A stretch of DNA of 55,102 nucleotides from Alphaproteobacteria bacterium. GTDB taxonomy: Bacteria > Pseudomonadota > Alphaproteobacteria > UBA9219 > RFNS01. The notes below the pieces were generated by a model. That model was not told where the DNA came from. It worked only from the letters and a program-made list of their open reading frames with translations, and ran no database searches. The position numbers and the translations under genes were made by a program. The DNA lies in NCBI GenBank assembly GCA_009927055.1, contig RFNS01000061.1:1-55102 (forward strand), in the 5' to 3' direction. This document shows, piece by piece, positions 1 to 7,349 of this stretch. Positions within the stretch are counted from its first letter, which is position 1. Each line of letters starts with the position of its first letter.

Positions 1-183
1 CCTAACCATGCTGCGCACCAGCGCGCGCCGCGCCGGCCGCCAGCTGCGCTCTCGGCGCCACTCGATAATACGCGGTAGTAGCACAGCGATCAGCACCACA
101 TCCAACACGAAGATCGCCAGTCCCGCTACGACGTTCACGCGAAACTCGTCGGAAGAGATCATGCCCAGGATACTCTGACCCAT
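1..183 (-). CDS. Partial membrane-protein gene running off the left edge
   Basis: An open frame starts at ATG 183 on the minus strand and stays open to base 1, giving 61 residues without a stop. It begins MGQSILGMISSDEF. Residues about 18-37 form one hydrophobic helix (VVAGLAIFVLDVVLIAVLLP), followed by a strongly basic stretch (RIIEWRRERSWRPARRA), the usual pattern of an inner-membrane helix with a positively charged cytoplasmic side. The family is not recognisable from this fragment. It probably belongs to the host chromosome rather than the element, because the sequence changes character near base 325. The gene continues outside the window. Confidence 0.55.
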   Translation of the reverse strand, partial: MGQSILGMISSDEFRVNVVAGLAIFVLDVVLIAVLLPRIIEWRRERSWRPARRALVRSMVR

Positions 184-198
184 CCGCGCGGCCTCCAC

Positions 199-864
199 TC
201 ATAACATTCCAATGGTGCTGATCGTACCACCTTCAAGGCTCGGCGTCGCCCCGCTGCCGCGGGGCCGGGCTCTACTCGCGCGAGTACTGAGCGCGCTCAC
301 GGAGCCCCGCGAGAAAAGAACGCGGGTCTTGCCTGCATCCTTCAACCCCTCAATATCGCGTCTGGCGGTCTTGATCGCCACGCAAAAATGCCCCGTGATG
401 TCTTCCGCGCAGGCCTTATTTTTACGCTTCAAAAGAATCAAAAACCAGCGTTGACGGTCGTTAAACGATTTTAATGGGACATTTATAGGGACATTTTCAC
501 TGACAGTTTTGTCGGTAAAACCGTCATTTTCTGGCTCCGGCACCGTCGCCAGGGCATGATGAGAAAGCAGCTGAAAAGCGTCCCAAAGATCCTCCCCGCC
601 GATCTGCTGCAGGATGAATTTTAGGATGCTGGGAGATGAGCGCGCGAGCAGCAGTAAATGTCCGGAAGATGGCGCATTTCTAGCCTCGTACCAGTTTTTG
701 ATCGCCCGTAAATTGCTGCTGGTCAGCTGGCCAATCCGCTTGATGGCAGATGCCGTCTCTCCAAAGTCGCGGCGCAATGCTGCGGCCACGATTTTCGCTA
801 GTTCTTCGTCCGAAATTGCCCTTGGTTTGATGGGAAAACTTCGGTCCATTTTTGAATGAGACAT
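199..864 (-). CDS. Winged-helix regulator-like protein with a replaced C-terminus
   Basis: 221 codons from ATG 864, with an AAGGAG ribosome site about eight bases upstream. Residues 15-75 look helical and DNA-binding-like (ALRRDFGETASAIKRIGQLT). Residues about 138-175 resemble a winged HTH (NDRQRWFLILLKRKNKACAE, then IKTARRDIEGLKDAGK). After DAGK, where this fold normally finishes its wing with a segment such as IRFVG, the frame runs into about 42 low-complexity Ser/Arg/Gly residues encoded by GC-rich palindromic DNA (about 199-325). I infer that the true C-terminus has been cut off by an insertion or rearrangement. It is divergent from the recombinase gene and may regulate it. The exact family is not known to me. 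Confidence 0.6.
   Translation of the reverse strand: MSHSKMDRSFPIKPRAISDEELAKIVAAALRRDFGETASAIKRIGQLTSSNLRAIKNWYEARNAPSSGHLLLLARSSPSILKFILQQIGGEDLWDAFQLLSHHALATVPEPENDGFTDKTVSENVPINVPLKSFNDRQRWFLILLKRKNKACAEDITGHFCVAIKTARRDIEGLKDAGKTRVLFSRGSVSALSTRASRARPRGSGATPSLEGGTISTIGML
248..299. repeat. Cluster of three GC-rich palindromes at the left boundary
   Basis: Three inverted repeats lie back to back: GCCCCGC-TGCC-GCGGGGC (248-265), TACTCGCGCGAGTA (273-286) and TGAGCGCGCTCA (288-299). None is followed by a T-run, so ordinary terminators are unlikely. They lie where the regulator frame stops making sense and just outside a large serine recombinase gene. An attachment or recombination site is therefore one reading; host intergenic sequence is another. 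Confidence 0.45.
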
Positions 865-951
865 TTGTATCGCTCCTTGGTTAGGATTCCAAAGAGCGGT
901 CGTGCGGCTGGCGCGCGGCAGGGTGTTGTCAAAAACGGAAAGAACAAACGG

Positions 952-2517
952 ATGGAAAGGTGGAATAACTCGGCAGGGTCAACGGACGGGCAACAGCGCC
1001 GCCGTGCGGCCATGTATGTGCGTATGTCGACTGACCACCAGAAATATTCGACCGAAAACCAGGCCGACGCGATCCGCGAGTATGCCGCCCATCGCCAGAT
1101 AGACATCGTCAAGACCTACACCGATTCCGGTAAAAGCGGCCTTAAGCTGGATGGACGCGACGCCCTTCAAAATCTGATTGCCGACGTGCAGTCGGGTTCT
1201 AAAGATTATAGCGTCATTCTCGTTCTTGACGTGACCCGCTGGGGACGGTTTCAGGATGCGGATGAAAGTGCCTATTATGAATATCTTTGCCGCCGCGCTG
1301 GCATTGATGTTCAGTATGTCGCCGAGCAGTTCGAGAACGACGGCAGTCCCGTATCCACAATCGTCAAAGGCGTTAAGCGTGCCATGGCAGGTGAATATAG
1401 CCGTGAATTATCCGGCAAGGTGTTCGCAGGACAATGCCGCCTGATCGAGATGGGCTTTCGTCAGGGTGGCCCTGCCGGATACGGATTGCGCCGTGTGCTA
1501 GTGGATGAAAACCGCCAACCCAAAGGTACGCTCAAGCGCGGAGAACATAAATCCTTACAGACCGACCGCGTTGTCCTGGTCGCGGGGCCAGACGCGGAAG
1601 TCGATACGGTACGCTGGATCTACCGCGCTTTCACCGAGGAAGGTTTGCAGGAAACCGAGATCGCCCACGCCCTCAATAACAAAGGCGTTTTGACCGATCT
1701 TGGCCGTGAATGGACGCGCGGTGTCGTTCACGGCATTCTCACCAACGAAAAATATATCGGCAACAACGTCTTTAACCGCCGTTCCTTCAAGCTCAAGAAA
1801 CGCCGTGTCGTCAATTCGCCTGATATGTGGGTGCGCGCGGACGGCGTGTTCGAAGCGATCATTGAGGCGCGATATTTCTATACGGCGCAAGGCATCATCC
1901 GTGAACGCAGCCGCAAGTTCAGCGACGATGAAATGCTCACTAGGCTACGCACACTGCATGAAAAACAAGGCTGGCTGTCCGGCATCCTGATCGATGAAAC
2001 CGATGATATGCCCTCCAGCAGCGCCTATGCCCATCGTTTCGGCGGGCTGACCCAAGCCTATAAACTGATCGGTTATGATCCTGGGCGTGACCAGCGTTAT
2101 ATCGAGGACAATAAATATCTGCGAAAAATGTATCCCGATGTCGTGGAAGGCGTGATCCGCAATATCCAGTCACTGGGCGGAAAAGTTCACCGTGAGGTCG
2201 GCAACGACTTTCTGATTGTCAATAACGAGATCAAGGTTTCGCTTGTTATTTGCCGCTGCGCCCAGACTCCCGCTGGCACCAACCGCTGGAAGATCCAGTT
2301 GGACAGCAGCCTCATGCCGGATATCACCATCGCGGTGCGCATGGAGCCGGATAACCGCCAGATCCTCGATTATTATCTGATCCCTGCGATCGATGTTGAA
2401 AACCCACAGATCCGCCTCGCTGAAAACAACCATCTTTCGCTGGATGCCTATCGCTTTGACGATCTGGAGCCGTTCTTCATGCTGGCCGAGCGTGCCGCCT
2501 TGCCGGAGGCCGCATGA
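952..2517 (+). CDS. Large serine recombinase (site-specific integrase/resolvase family)
   Basis: A site-specific DNA recombinase of the large serine family. The N-terminal catalytic domain shows MYVRMSTDHQKYSTENQ with the nucleophile Ser in RMST, then the LVLDVTRWGR and GEYSRELSGKV segments. A recombinase domain follows (GPAGYGLRR, TNEKYIGNNVFNRR), and a long C-terminal part that I cannot assign. I chose ATG 952 because a GGAAAG site precedes it; an in-frame ATG at 856 would overlap the divergent gene and adds an unlikely leader, and ATG 1012 is also possible. Its stop overlaps the next start (ATGA), so it is translationally coupled to two ParB-like genes. This three-gene set recurs in alphaproteobacterial mobile elements (recalled). 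Confidence 0.9.
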   Translation: MERWNNSAGSTDGQQRRRAAMYVRMSTDHQKYSTENQADAIREYAAHRQIDIVKTYTDSGKSGLKLDGRDALQNLIADVQSGSKDYSVILVLDVTRWGRFQDADESAYYEYLCRRAGIDVQYVAEQFENDGSPVSTIVKGVKRAMAGEYSRELSGKVFAGQCRLIEMGFRQGGPAGYGLRRVLVDENRQPKGTLKRGEHKSLQTDRVVLVAGPDAEVDTVRWIYRAFTEEGLQETEIAHALNNKGVLTDLGREWTRGVVHGILTNEKYIGNNVFNRRSFKLKKRRVVNSPDMWVRADGVFEAIIEARYFYTAQGIIRERSRKFSDDEMLTRLRTLHEKQGWLSGILIDETDDMPSSSAYAHRFGGLTQAYKLIGYDPGRDQRYIEDNKYLRKMYPDVVEGVIRNIQSLGGKVHREVGNDFLIVNNEIKVSLVICRCAQTPAGTNRWKIQLDSSLMPDITIAVRMEPDNRQILDYYLIPAIDVENPQIRLAENNHLSLDAYRFDDLEPFFMLAERAALPEAA

Positions 2518-3431
2518 CGAAAGGCAAAGGCACCCGCGCTTCCGAGATTAAGATGATCCAGATCGATCGGATCAATATCCTCAATCCCCGTGTACGAAAC
2601 CAGAAGGTGTTTCTGGAGATCGCCACCAATATGACCCAGGTCGGTATGAAACGTCCGATCACCGTGACGCCAAGCCGCTCCAAGGTTGACGGCAAGGATT
2701 ACGACCTGATCTGCGGCCAGGGCCGGATCGAAGCCTTCACAGCCTGCGGGCAAACCGAGATTCCCGCCATCGTGATTGATGCCAGCGAGGAACAGGCATT
2801 GATCATGAGTTTGGTCGAAAACCTTGCCCGCCGTCAGCATCGCGCCACCGACCTTCTGCAAGGTATCGAAATCCTACAAGAGCAAGGCTATGACGCGCCC
2901 ACCATTGCTGCCAAGACAGGATTGTCGCTCGACTACGTTAACGGCGTTCTGAATTTGATGGAGCGTGGCGAAGAACGGCTGCTCTCTGCTGTTGAAGCCG
3001 GACACATGCCGATCTCACTGGCGATCCGCGTTGCAGAAAACCCAGAAGACGAACAACGCGCCTTGCATGAGGCGTATGAATCCAAGCAACTGCGCGGCAA
3101 TCGTCTGTTGCTGGCCAAACGCCTGATCGATACCAGAAAGCGGCGCGGTAAAGCCTTCGCCGATGAGCGCAAGCGTGGCAAACGCGATAAGGGTGATAAA
3201 GCACTTTCCGTACAAGACGTGTTGAAAGTTTACCAGCGGGAGGTTGATCGCAAACGTCTCTTAACCCGCAAGGCCGATGCTGTTGCCAACCGCATGTTGT
3301 TCGTCACTGAAGCCTTACGCGAATTATTGCAGGACGAGCATTTCAGCAATCTTCTGCGTGCGGAAGGTTTGACGACGCTGCCGAAGCCTCTTGCCGGATT
3401 GATAACGGAAAAAGGTCACGGTCATGGCTAA
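2514..3431 (+). CDS. ParB/RepB-like nuclease-domain protein 1
   Basis: 305 residues with a ParB N-terminal (sulfiredoxin-like) fold: IDRINILNPRVRNQKVFLEI, the box-II-like CGQGRIEAF (residues about 77-85), and box-III-like LVENLARRQHR (about 101-111). An HTH follows around residues 120-150 (APTIAAKTGLSLDYVNGVL). The C-terminal third is basic and helical. In plasmid systems such proteins bind centromere sites; here, linked to a recombinase, the role could be DNA targeting or regulation instead. It overlaps the recombinase by four bases and the next gene by eight, so the three are one transcript. No ParA ATPase lies nearby, which argues against classical partitioning. Confidence 0.85.
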   Translation: MTKGKGTRASEIKMIQIDRINILNPRVRNQKVFLEIATNMTQVGMKRPITVTPSRSKVDGKDYDLICGQGRIEAFTACGQTEIPAIVIDASEEQALIMSLVENLARRQHRATDLLQGIEILQEQGYDAPTIAAKTGLSLDYVNGVLNLMERGEERLLSAVEAGHMPISLAIRVAENPEDEQRALHEAYESKQLRGNRLLLAKRLIDTRKRRGKAFADERKRGKRDKGDKALSVQDVLKVYQREVDRKRLLTRKADAVANRMLFVTEALRELLQDEHFSNLLRAEGLTTLPKPLAGLITEKGHGHG

Positions 3432-4353
3432 AATCCCACCGCAAAAACCCAAACTCCCCAAGGGCGAGATCAAGGCAGGCTTCGATGAGACCACCATTGA
3501 TCTCAAAATCGATCAGATCGTCTCGATCAAGTTGGTCACACCCGCCGCACGCAAAAGCCCAAAATACCACCAGATATTAGCGTCCATCCGTGAGGTCGGC
3601 ATTATCGAGCCGCCCGTGGTCAGCCGCGACCCGCATGCGCGCAGTAAATACATTCTGCTCGATGGCCATATGCGGATCGAGGCACTCAAAGAGCTTGGTG
3701 AAACTGAAGTCACTTGTCTGGTGTCAACGGATGATGAAGCCTTTACCTACAACAAGCATATCAACCGTCTCTCCACCGTGCAGGAACACCGGATGATCCT
3801 GCGGGCGATTGAGCGCGGCGTGCCGGAATCCAAGATCGCTGCTGCCCTTAATATCGACACCCGCAGCATTGCCACCAGGCGTGATCTATTGAACGGCATT
3901 TGTTCGGAAGCGGCTGATCTTTTGAAAGACAAGATGGTACCGATCGCCACGTTCCCGATCTTGAAACGCATGAAATCCTTCCGCCAGATCGAGGCTGCAA
4001 CGCTCATGAATGATGCGGGCGTGTATTCCAAAACCTATGCCCGCGCTTTATTGGCGGCCACTCCGAAGGATCAGTTGACCGATCCCAACAAGCCGAAAAA
4101 GATCAAGGGACTGGATGAAGATCAGATGGCACGCATGGAAAGCGAGATGGAGAGCCTGCAGCGTGAATATCGCCTGATTGAGGAAAATTACGGCAAGGAT
4201 GTTTTGAGCCTGACTTTGACCAAGGGCTATCTCGGATCATTGCTCGGCAATGCCAAAGTGGTGCGTTATCTCGCCCAGAACCATCGGGACATTCTTAATC
4301 AATTCCAGAAAATCGCTGATATGACCTCTCTGGCCAAGGAGAGCGCGGCGTAA
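3424..4353 (+). CDS. ParB-like protein 2 with RepB-type C-terminus
   Basis: 309 residues. The ParB N-domain shows IVSIKLVTPAARKSPKY, IREVGIIEPPVVS and LLDGHMRIEALKELG (box-II position), with the Arg of the usual GxRR pattern shifted. NKHINRLSTVQEHRMI marks box III, and an HTH follows (SKIAAALNIDTRSIATRRDL). The C-terminal part (ATFPILKRMKSFRQIEAATL) resembles the domain annotated as plasmid partitioning protein RepB C-terminal. It starts inside the previous gene and ends the cassette; a weak terminator lies about 190 bases downstream. It differs clearly from protein 1, so the pair is not a recent duplication. Confidence 0.85.
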   Translation: MAKIPPQKPKLPKGEIKAGFDETTIDLKIDQIVSIKLVTPAARKSPKYHQILASIREVGIIEPPVVSRDPHARSKYILLDGHMRIEALKELGETEVTCLVSTDDEAFTYNKHINRLSTVQEHRMILRAIERGVPESKIAAALNIDTRSIATRRDLLNGICSEAADLLKDKMVPIATFPILKRMKSFRQIEAATLMNDAGVYSKTYARALLAATPKDQLTDPNKPKKIKGLDEDQMARMESEMESLQREYRLIEENYGKDVLSLTLTKGYLGSLLGNAKVVRYLAQNHRDILNQFQKIADMTSLAKESAA

Positions 4354-4643
4354 ACGACTGAAGCGAGCGGCTCGGCCTACTATTGTATGTTATCGGCCTT
4401 CGAGCGCCTGCATAAGGGGACCGAGACCCTTCAAGCGTCGGGACTGCGGGAGAAGCCGTCTGCCCACGGGCAGATATGGAGCAAGCGCAGTGGCAGGGAT
4501 GGCGGCGACCCCGTTCGGAGCCTGCCAGGCTGGCGGTCATAGGCCAGCCGATCGGCTGTTTTTATTGGAAAATTGGTCGAATTGTCGCGCGATCCTCTGA
4601 TTGAGGGCTTCAGATCGGCCAGAGGGTCGCGCTTGGGTGTTGA
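4354..4643. other. Gene-free gap downstream of the recombinase cassette
   Basis: About 290 bases between the second ParB-like gene and the ECF promoter. I see no convincing gene on either strand. The left half is rich in short G+C inverted repeats around 4440-4545 and may be the tail of the mobile cassette. The right half leads into the cnr promoter. Confidence 0.4.
4545..4563 (+). terminator. Possible weak intrinsic terminator
   Basis: Perfect palindrome CAGCC-GATC-GGCTG (4545-4558) followed at once by TTTTTA. The stem is only five base pairs, so efficiency is doubtful. The position is right for ending the recombinase/ParB transcript before the cnr promoter. Confidence 0.4.
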
Positions 4644-4669
4644 GGGATAGCGACTTTTCTAACGTATTA
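4644..4669 (+). promoter_or_regulatory. ECF sigma promoter of the cnrYXH-like operon
   Basis: GGGAT at 4644-4648, then 14 bases, then CGTATTA at 4663-4669, ending 28 bases before the cnrY-like start. The same two blocks with identical spacing occur at 6056-6081 and 13983-14008. All three lie upstream of genes of this metal-response region. I infer they are the -35 and -10 elements read by the ECF sigma factor encoded at 5457-6062. The neighbouring ACTTT (4653-4657) is shared only with the third copy. Confidence 0.7.
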
Positions 4670-4697
4670 CTGGTATAGTCGGAAAGAGGTGAACATC

Positions 4698-5042
4698 ATG
4701 TCGAATGATAAACTTGATAAATTAATCAAAGGGTTGGTTGATTCTCAACCCCGCTTTGAGCGGCTGCAGGCGGTAGAAAGCCGCGTCTGGCAAGCCATCA
4801 ACAAACGACGCGCGGATATGCCGCGCAACGTCGTCGAAGGCTGGTTGGCAAGCCTGTTCGTGCCAGAATACCGGATGGCGTCACTGTCTTTTGCCTTGAT
4901 CGTCGGAGTTTTCGCCGCGACCTTAAGCGTTTCAAATCCGCAACCCGCCAATGCGGCGCAGGCGCTGAACCTGCACGTCTTTTCTTCAAATTATGGTATA
5001 ACTTCTACGGTTATTCTTGCCAAGAACGGGGGTAAAACCTGA
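4698..5042 (+). CDS. cnrY: CnrY-like membrane anti-sigma factor
   Basis: 114 residues. The N-terminal ~58 residues are charged and cytoplasmic (KLIKGLVDSQPRFERLQAVE, SRVWQAINKRR). Residues about 62-80 form one membrane helix (MASLSFALIVGVFAATLSV), and about 35 periplasmic residues follow. This is the layout of CnrY, which holds the ECF sigma factor CnrH at the membrane until the periplasmic sensor CnrX signals metal. Sequence similarity alone would not identify it; the assignment rests on size, topology and the Y-X-H order. I chose ATG 4698 (AGAGG eight bases upstream) over an in-frame GTG three codons earlier. The stop overlaps the next start (TGATG). Confidence 0.75.
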   Translation: MSNDKLDKLIKGLVDSQPRFERLQAVESRVWQAINKRRADMPRNVVEGWLASLFVPEYRMASLSFALIVGVFAATLSVSNPQPANAAQALNLHVFSSNYGITSTVILAKNGGKT

Positions 5043-5479
5043 TGCGCTCCTATCAAAAGGAAATCCTTTATTTCATCGTCATCGCGCTCGTGGGCTTTGG
5101 CGCTTTTTATGCCTGCGGTAATTTTTTTAAAGCGCCTCATCATGGCTCGGTCGATGCTCACGTCTGGCTACACGAGCAGATCGGCATTACAGCGGAGCAG
5201 GATCAAAAGCTCTCTGAAATCGAAAATAAATTTGCCGACAAGCAACGCGTGTTGCGTGAAAAAATCCATGTCGGCAACCTAGAGCTTGCAGCCGCCATGC
5301 TCGAAGATAAGGCGTTTTCCGAGCGTGTCGCTGCTGCAGTCGAGCGTATTCATCACGCTCAAGGGGAACTGCAAAAGGCGACGATTGAGCATATATTTGA
5401 CATGCAGACCATATTAACGCCGCAGCAAGCGGAAAAGCTCAATAAGTTAGCCGCAGATGCCCTTGTTCAGAACCCATAG
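5042..5479 (+). CDS. cnrX: CnrX-like periplasmic metal sensor
   Basis: 145 residues: an N-terminal membrane anchor (residues 8-25, ILYFIVIALVGFGAFYAC) and a periplasmic four-helix hairpin. His40 and His44 (in HVWLHEQ), Glu61, His117 and Met121 (in EHIFDM) each lie two residues before the Co/Ni ligands recalled for CnrX of Cupriavidus metallidurans (H42, H46, E63, H119, M123). That near-exact register supports Co(II)/Ni(II)-type sensing. In the family, metal binding changes the interaction with CnrY and frees CnrH. Translationally coupled to cnrY, and its 3' end overlaps the sigma gene by 23 bases. Confidence 0.88.
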   Translation: MRSYQKEILYFIVIALVGFGAFYACGNFFKAPHHGSVDAHVWLHEQIGITAEQDQKLSEIENKFADKQRVLREKIHVGNLELAAAMLEDKAFSERVAAAVERIHHAQGELQKATIEHIFDMQTILTPQQAEKLNKLAADALVQNP

Positions 5480-6062
5480 AACCCCAAAAGAGAATACCGC
5501 CGATGAGGATTACGCGCTCGTCAAGCGATTGAGTTCTGGTGACGATTTTGCGCTCAACGAGATCATGCAACGCTATAAAGAGCGCGTCTATCGTCTGTCC
5601 TGGCGTTATGTGGGCAACGAAGAAGCGGCGCTCGACGTGACGCAGGAAACTTTCACGAAACTTTACTTTAATATCGAAAAATATGACCCAGCTTACAAAT
5701 TCAGCACCTGGGTCTTTCAGATCGCGGTCAATCTGTGCCGAGACCATCTTCGCAAAAACAAGAACCATGCCCGCAATGTTTCTTATGATGCGTTAAGCGA
5801 AAGCGGCTCCGGCGATTGGCAGCAGAGCGAAGAGAATATCGAGGCCAGCTTTCAATCGAAGCAGCAGCTTGCCCACTTACGGCAAGAGATCGAACGGTTG
5901 CCGGATACCCTTAAAGAAGCCTTTATTTTGTTCGCTCTTGAGGAGCGGACACAAAACGAATGCGCTGAAATCCTTAATGTTTCGGCCAAAACCGTGGAAA
6001 CCCGCGTCTATCGCGCGCGCAAGATTTTATCCGAAAAACTGCACTTTTATTCTGAGGGATAG
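5457..6062 (+). CDS. cnrH: ECF RNA polymerase sigma factor, CnrH-like
   Basis: 201 residues. Region 2 spans about residues 18-85 (LVKRLSSGDDFALNEIMQRY, DVTQETFTKLY, FSTWVFQIAVNLCRDHLRK). Region 4 spans about 135-195 (IERLPDTLKEAFILFALEER, CAEILNVSAKTVETRVYRAR). There is no region 1 or 3, as in ECF factors. The start at 5457 lies inside cnrX without a clear Shine-Dalgarno, suggesting translational coupling. The stop codon (6060-6062) overlaps the -35 block of the next ECF promoter. Expected to direct transcription from the GGGAT-N14-CGTATTA promoters at 4644, 6056 and 13983, and to be held inactive by the CnrY-like protein. Confidence 0.92.
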   Translation: MPLFRTHRTPKENTADEDYALVKRLSSGDDFALNEIMQRYKERVYRLSWRYVGNEEAALDVTQETFTKLYFNIEKYDPAYKFSTWVFQIAVNLCRDHLRKNKNHARNVSYDALSESGSGDWQQSEENIEASFQSKQQLAHLRQEIERLPDTLKEAFILFALEERTQNECAEILNVSAKTVETRVYRARKILSEKLHFYSEG

Positions 6063-6081
6063 ACAGATTTAAGCCGTATTA
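6056..6081 (+). promoter_or_regulatory. Second ECF promoter, upstream of the efflux genes
   Basis: GGGAT (6056-6060), 14 bases, CGTATTA (6075-6081), the same spacing as the cnrY promoter. The shared block extends to TGAGGGATAG in both. It overlaps the last codons of the sigma gene and ends 32 bases before the outer-membrane-factor start. In C. metallidurans, CnrH likewise reads promoters before cnrY and before cnrC (recalled), so the layout is conserved. Confidence 0.7.
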
Positions 6082-6113
6082 GCTTCATGAGACCAGAAAA
6101 AGGTGGGACTTTC

Positions 6114-7349
6114 ATGAAGAAATCAATGATATGGCAATTAGCGATTGCGGCGATCCTGTTCGCCTCGCCTGCGTATGCGGACCCCTCCGCTTTAACCCTT
6201 GACCAAGTCATCAAGGAAAGCCTGCAAAAGAACACCAGCCTGTTCCGCGCCCAGCGTGATTACGACGATAAGATGGCCACGGCCACGGAAACTACCTTAT
6301 TGGATAATCCTGAACTTCAGGTCGACGTTGTGCGCGATAAAGGTGAAGGCGGTACGGGGACGGATCTGGAATTTACCCAGCCTTTGAAATTCTCCCAGCT
6401 TTCCGGCGCAAGGGGCGGCTATGCCCAAGCTCTGGCGAACGTGGCCAGCATGGAGCAAAAATACGAAATACTGAAAGTCATCAATGAAACTACGGTGCTT
6501 TACACGCAAGTCTGGCTGCTCTCCGAGCGTAAAAAACTATACGAGAATTATGCCGATGACGCCGATAAAATGAAAAAACTAGTGAAGGAGTCAGCGGGGC
6601 AAGGTCAGACCAGCCCTGCGGCCTCGCATCTCTTTTCATCGGACGCCGCCAAGTTGCGGGCGGATGCGAATGCCGTTGACGCGGAGCTGCGTCAGGTGCG
6701 TACGGAACTCGCGCGATTGACGGGACGCAGCTTCCAACAGGCAAAACTGGAGCGTCCGGCTTTCGTGGTGGTGCCGGAAGATACCGAGCGGCTTTTGGCT
6801 TTCGCGCAGACGCAATCCAATCTTAGAAACGTGATCAAAAATCGTATTCAGGCGGCGGAGCGCCGTTTGAGCGTCGCCCAGCAGGACGCCGCGATGCCAG
6901 AATTCGGGCCGCGCGCATTTTATTCGCGTTCCCCCAACGGCGATGACCAGTCCTACGGCATAGGCGTTGCCTTGCGGATTCCATTGTGGAACCAGAACGA
7001 CGCCGAGCGCAAACGAGCCAATGCGGAACTGCGCCAGGCCAAGTCCGAGGCCGACCTTTATGCGGGATTGCCGCAGCAAGACGTGATCGGGGAATTACAA
7101 CAGAGCGCGTCCGCGCTTCAGTCTCGCGCGGACAGTTATTTTGACAGCATTCTGCCTGGCTACCGCAAATCCTATGAGTTGACGCGCAGCATGTTCCGTC
7201 AGGGGCAAGCAGACGCGCTTGAAGTTTGGCAAGTGCGCGAGAAGCTACTTTCCAGCGAAAATGAAGGGCTTGACGCGCTGGCGCAGGCCGTGAATGCGCG
7301 CGGGGCTTTGGAAGTGGAGCTGGGCGGAAAAATAGAGGAAGTCAGATAA
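6114..7349 (+). CDS. Outer membrane factor of heavy-metal RND efflux (TolC family, CnrC/CzcC-like)
   Basis: 411 residues from ATG 6114 (AAGGTGG upstream; an in-frame ATG at 6087 would add nine residues ahead of a perfect signal peptide). Signal peptide KKSMIWQLAIAAILFASPAYA. The mature protein shows the TolC-family alpha-helical repeats: LTLDQVIKESLQKNTSLFRA near the N-terminus and a second related half from about residue 205. It forms the outer-membrane exit duct for the adaptor and pump encoded next. It overlaps the adaptor gene by one base (TAATG). The length is typical of CzcC/CnrC proteins. Confidence 0.88.
   Translation: MKKSMIWQLAIAAILFASPAYADPSALTLDQVIKESLQKNTSLFRAQRDYDDKMATATETTLLDNPELQVDVVRDKGEGGTGTDLEFTQPLKFSQLSGARGGYAQALANVASMEQKYEILKVINETTVLYTQVWLLSERKKLYENYADDADKMKKLVKESAGQGQTSPAASHLFSSDAAKLRADANAVDAELRQVRTELARLTGRSFQQAKLERPAFVVVPEDTERLLAFAQTQSNLRNVIKNRIQAAERRLSVAQQDAAMPEFGPRAFYSRSPNGDDQSYGIGVALRIPLWNQNDAERKRANAELRQAKSEADLYAGLPQQDVIGELQQSASALQSRADSYFDSILPGYRKSYELTRSMFRQGQADALEVWQVREKLLSSENEGLDALAQAVNARGALEVELGGKIEEVR

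Noticed and set aside
856-951. Upstream start of recombinase 1 at 856
   Set aside because: It would overlap the divergent regulator start and add a leader of poor quality; the ribosome site before 952 is better.
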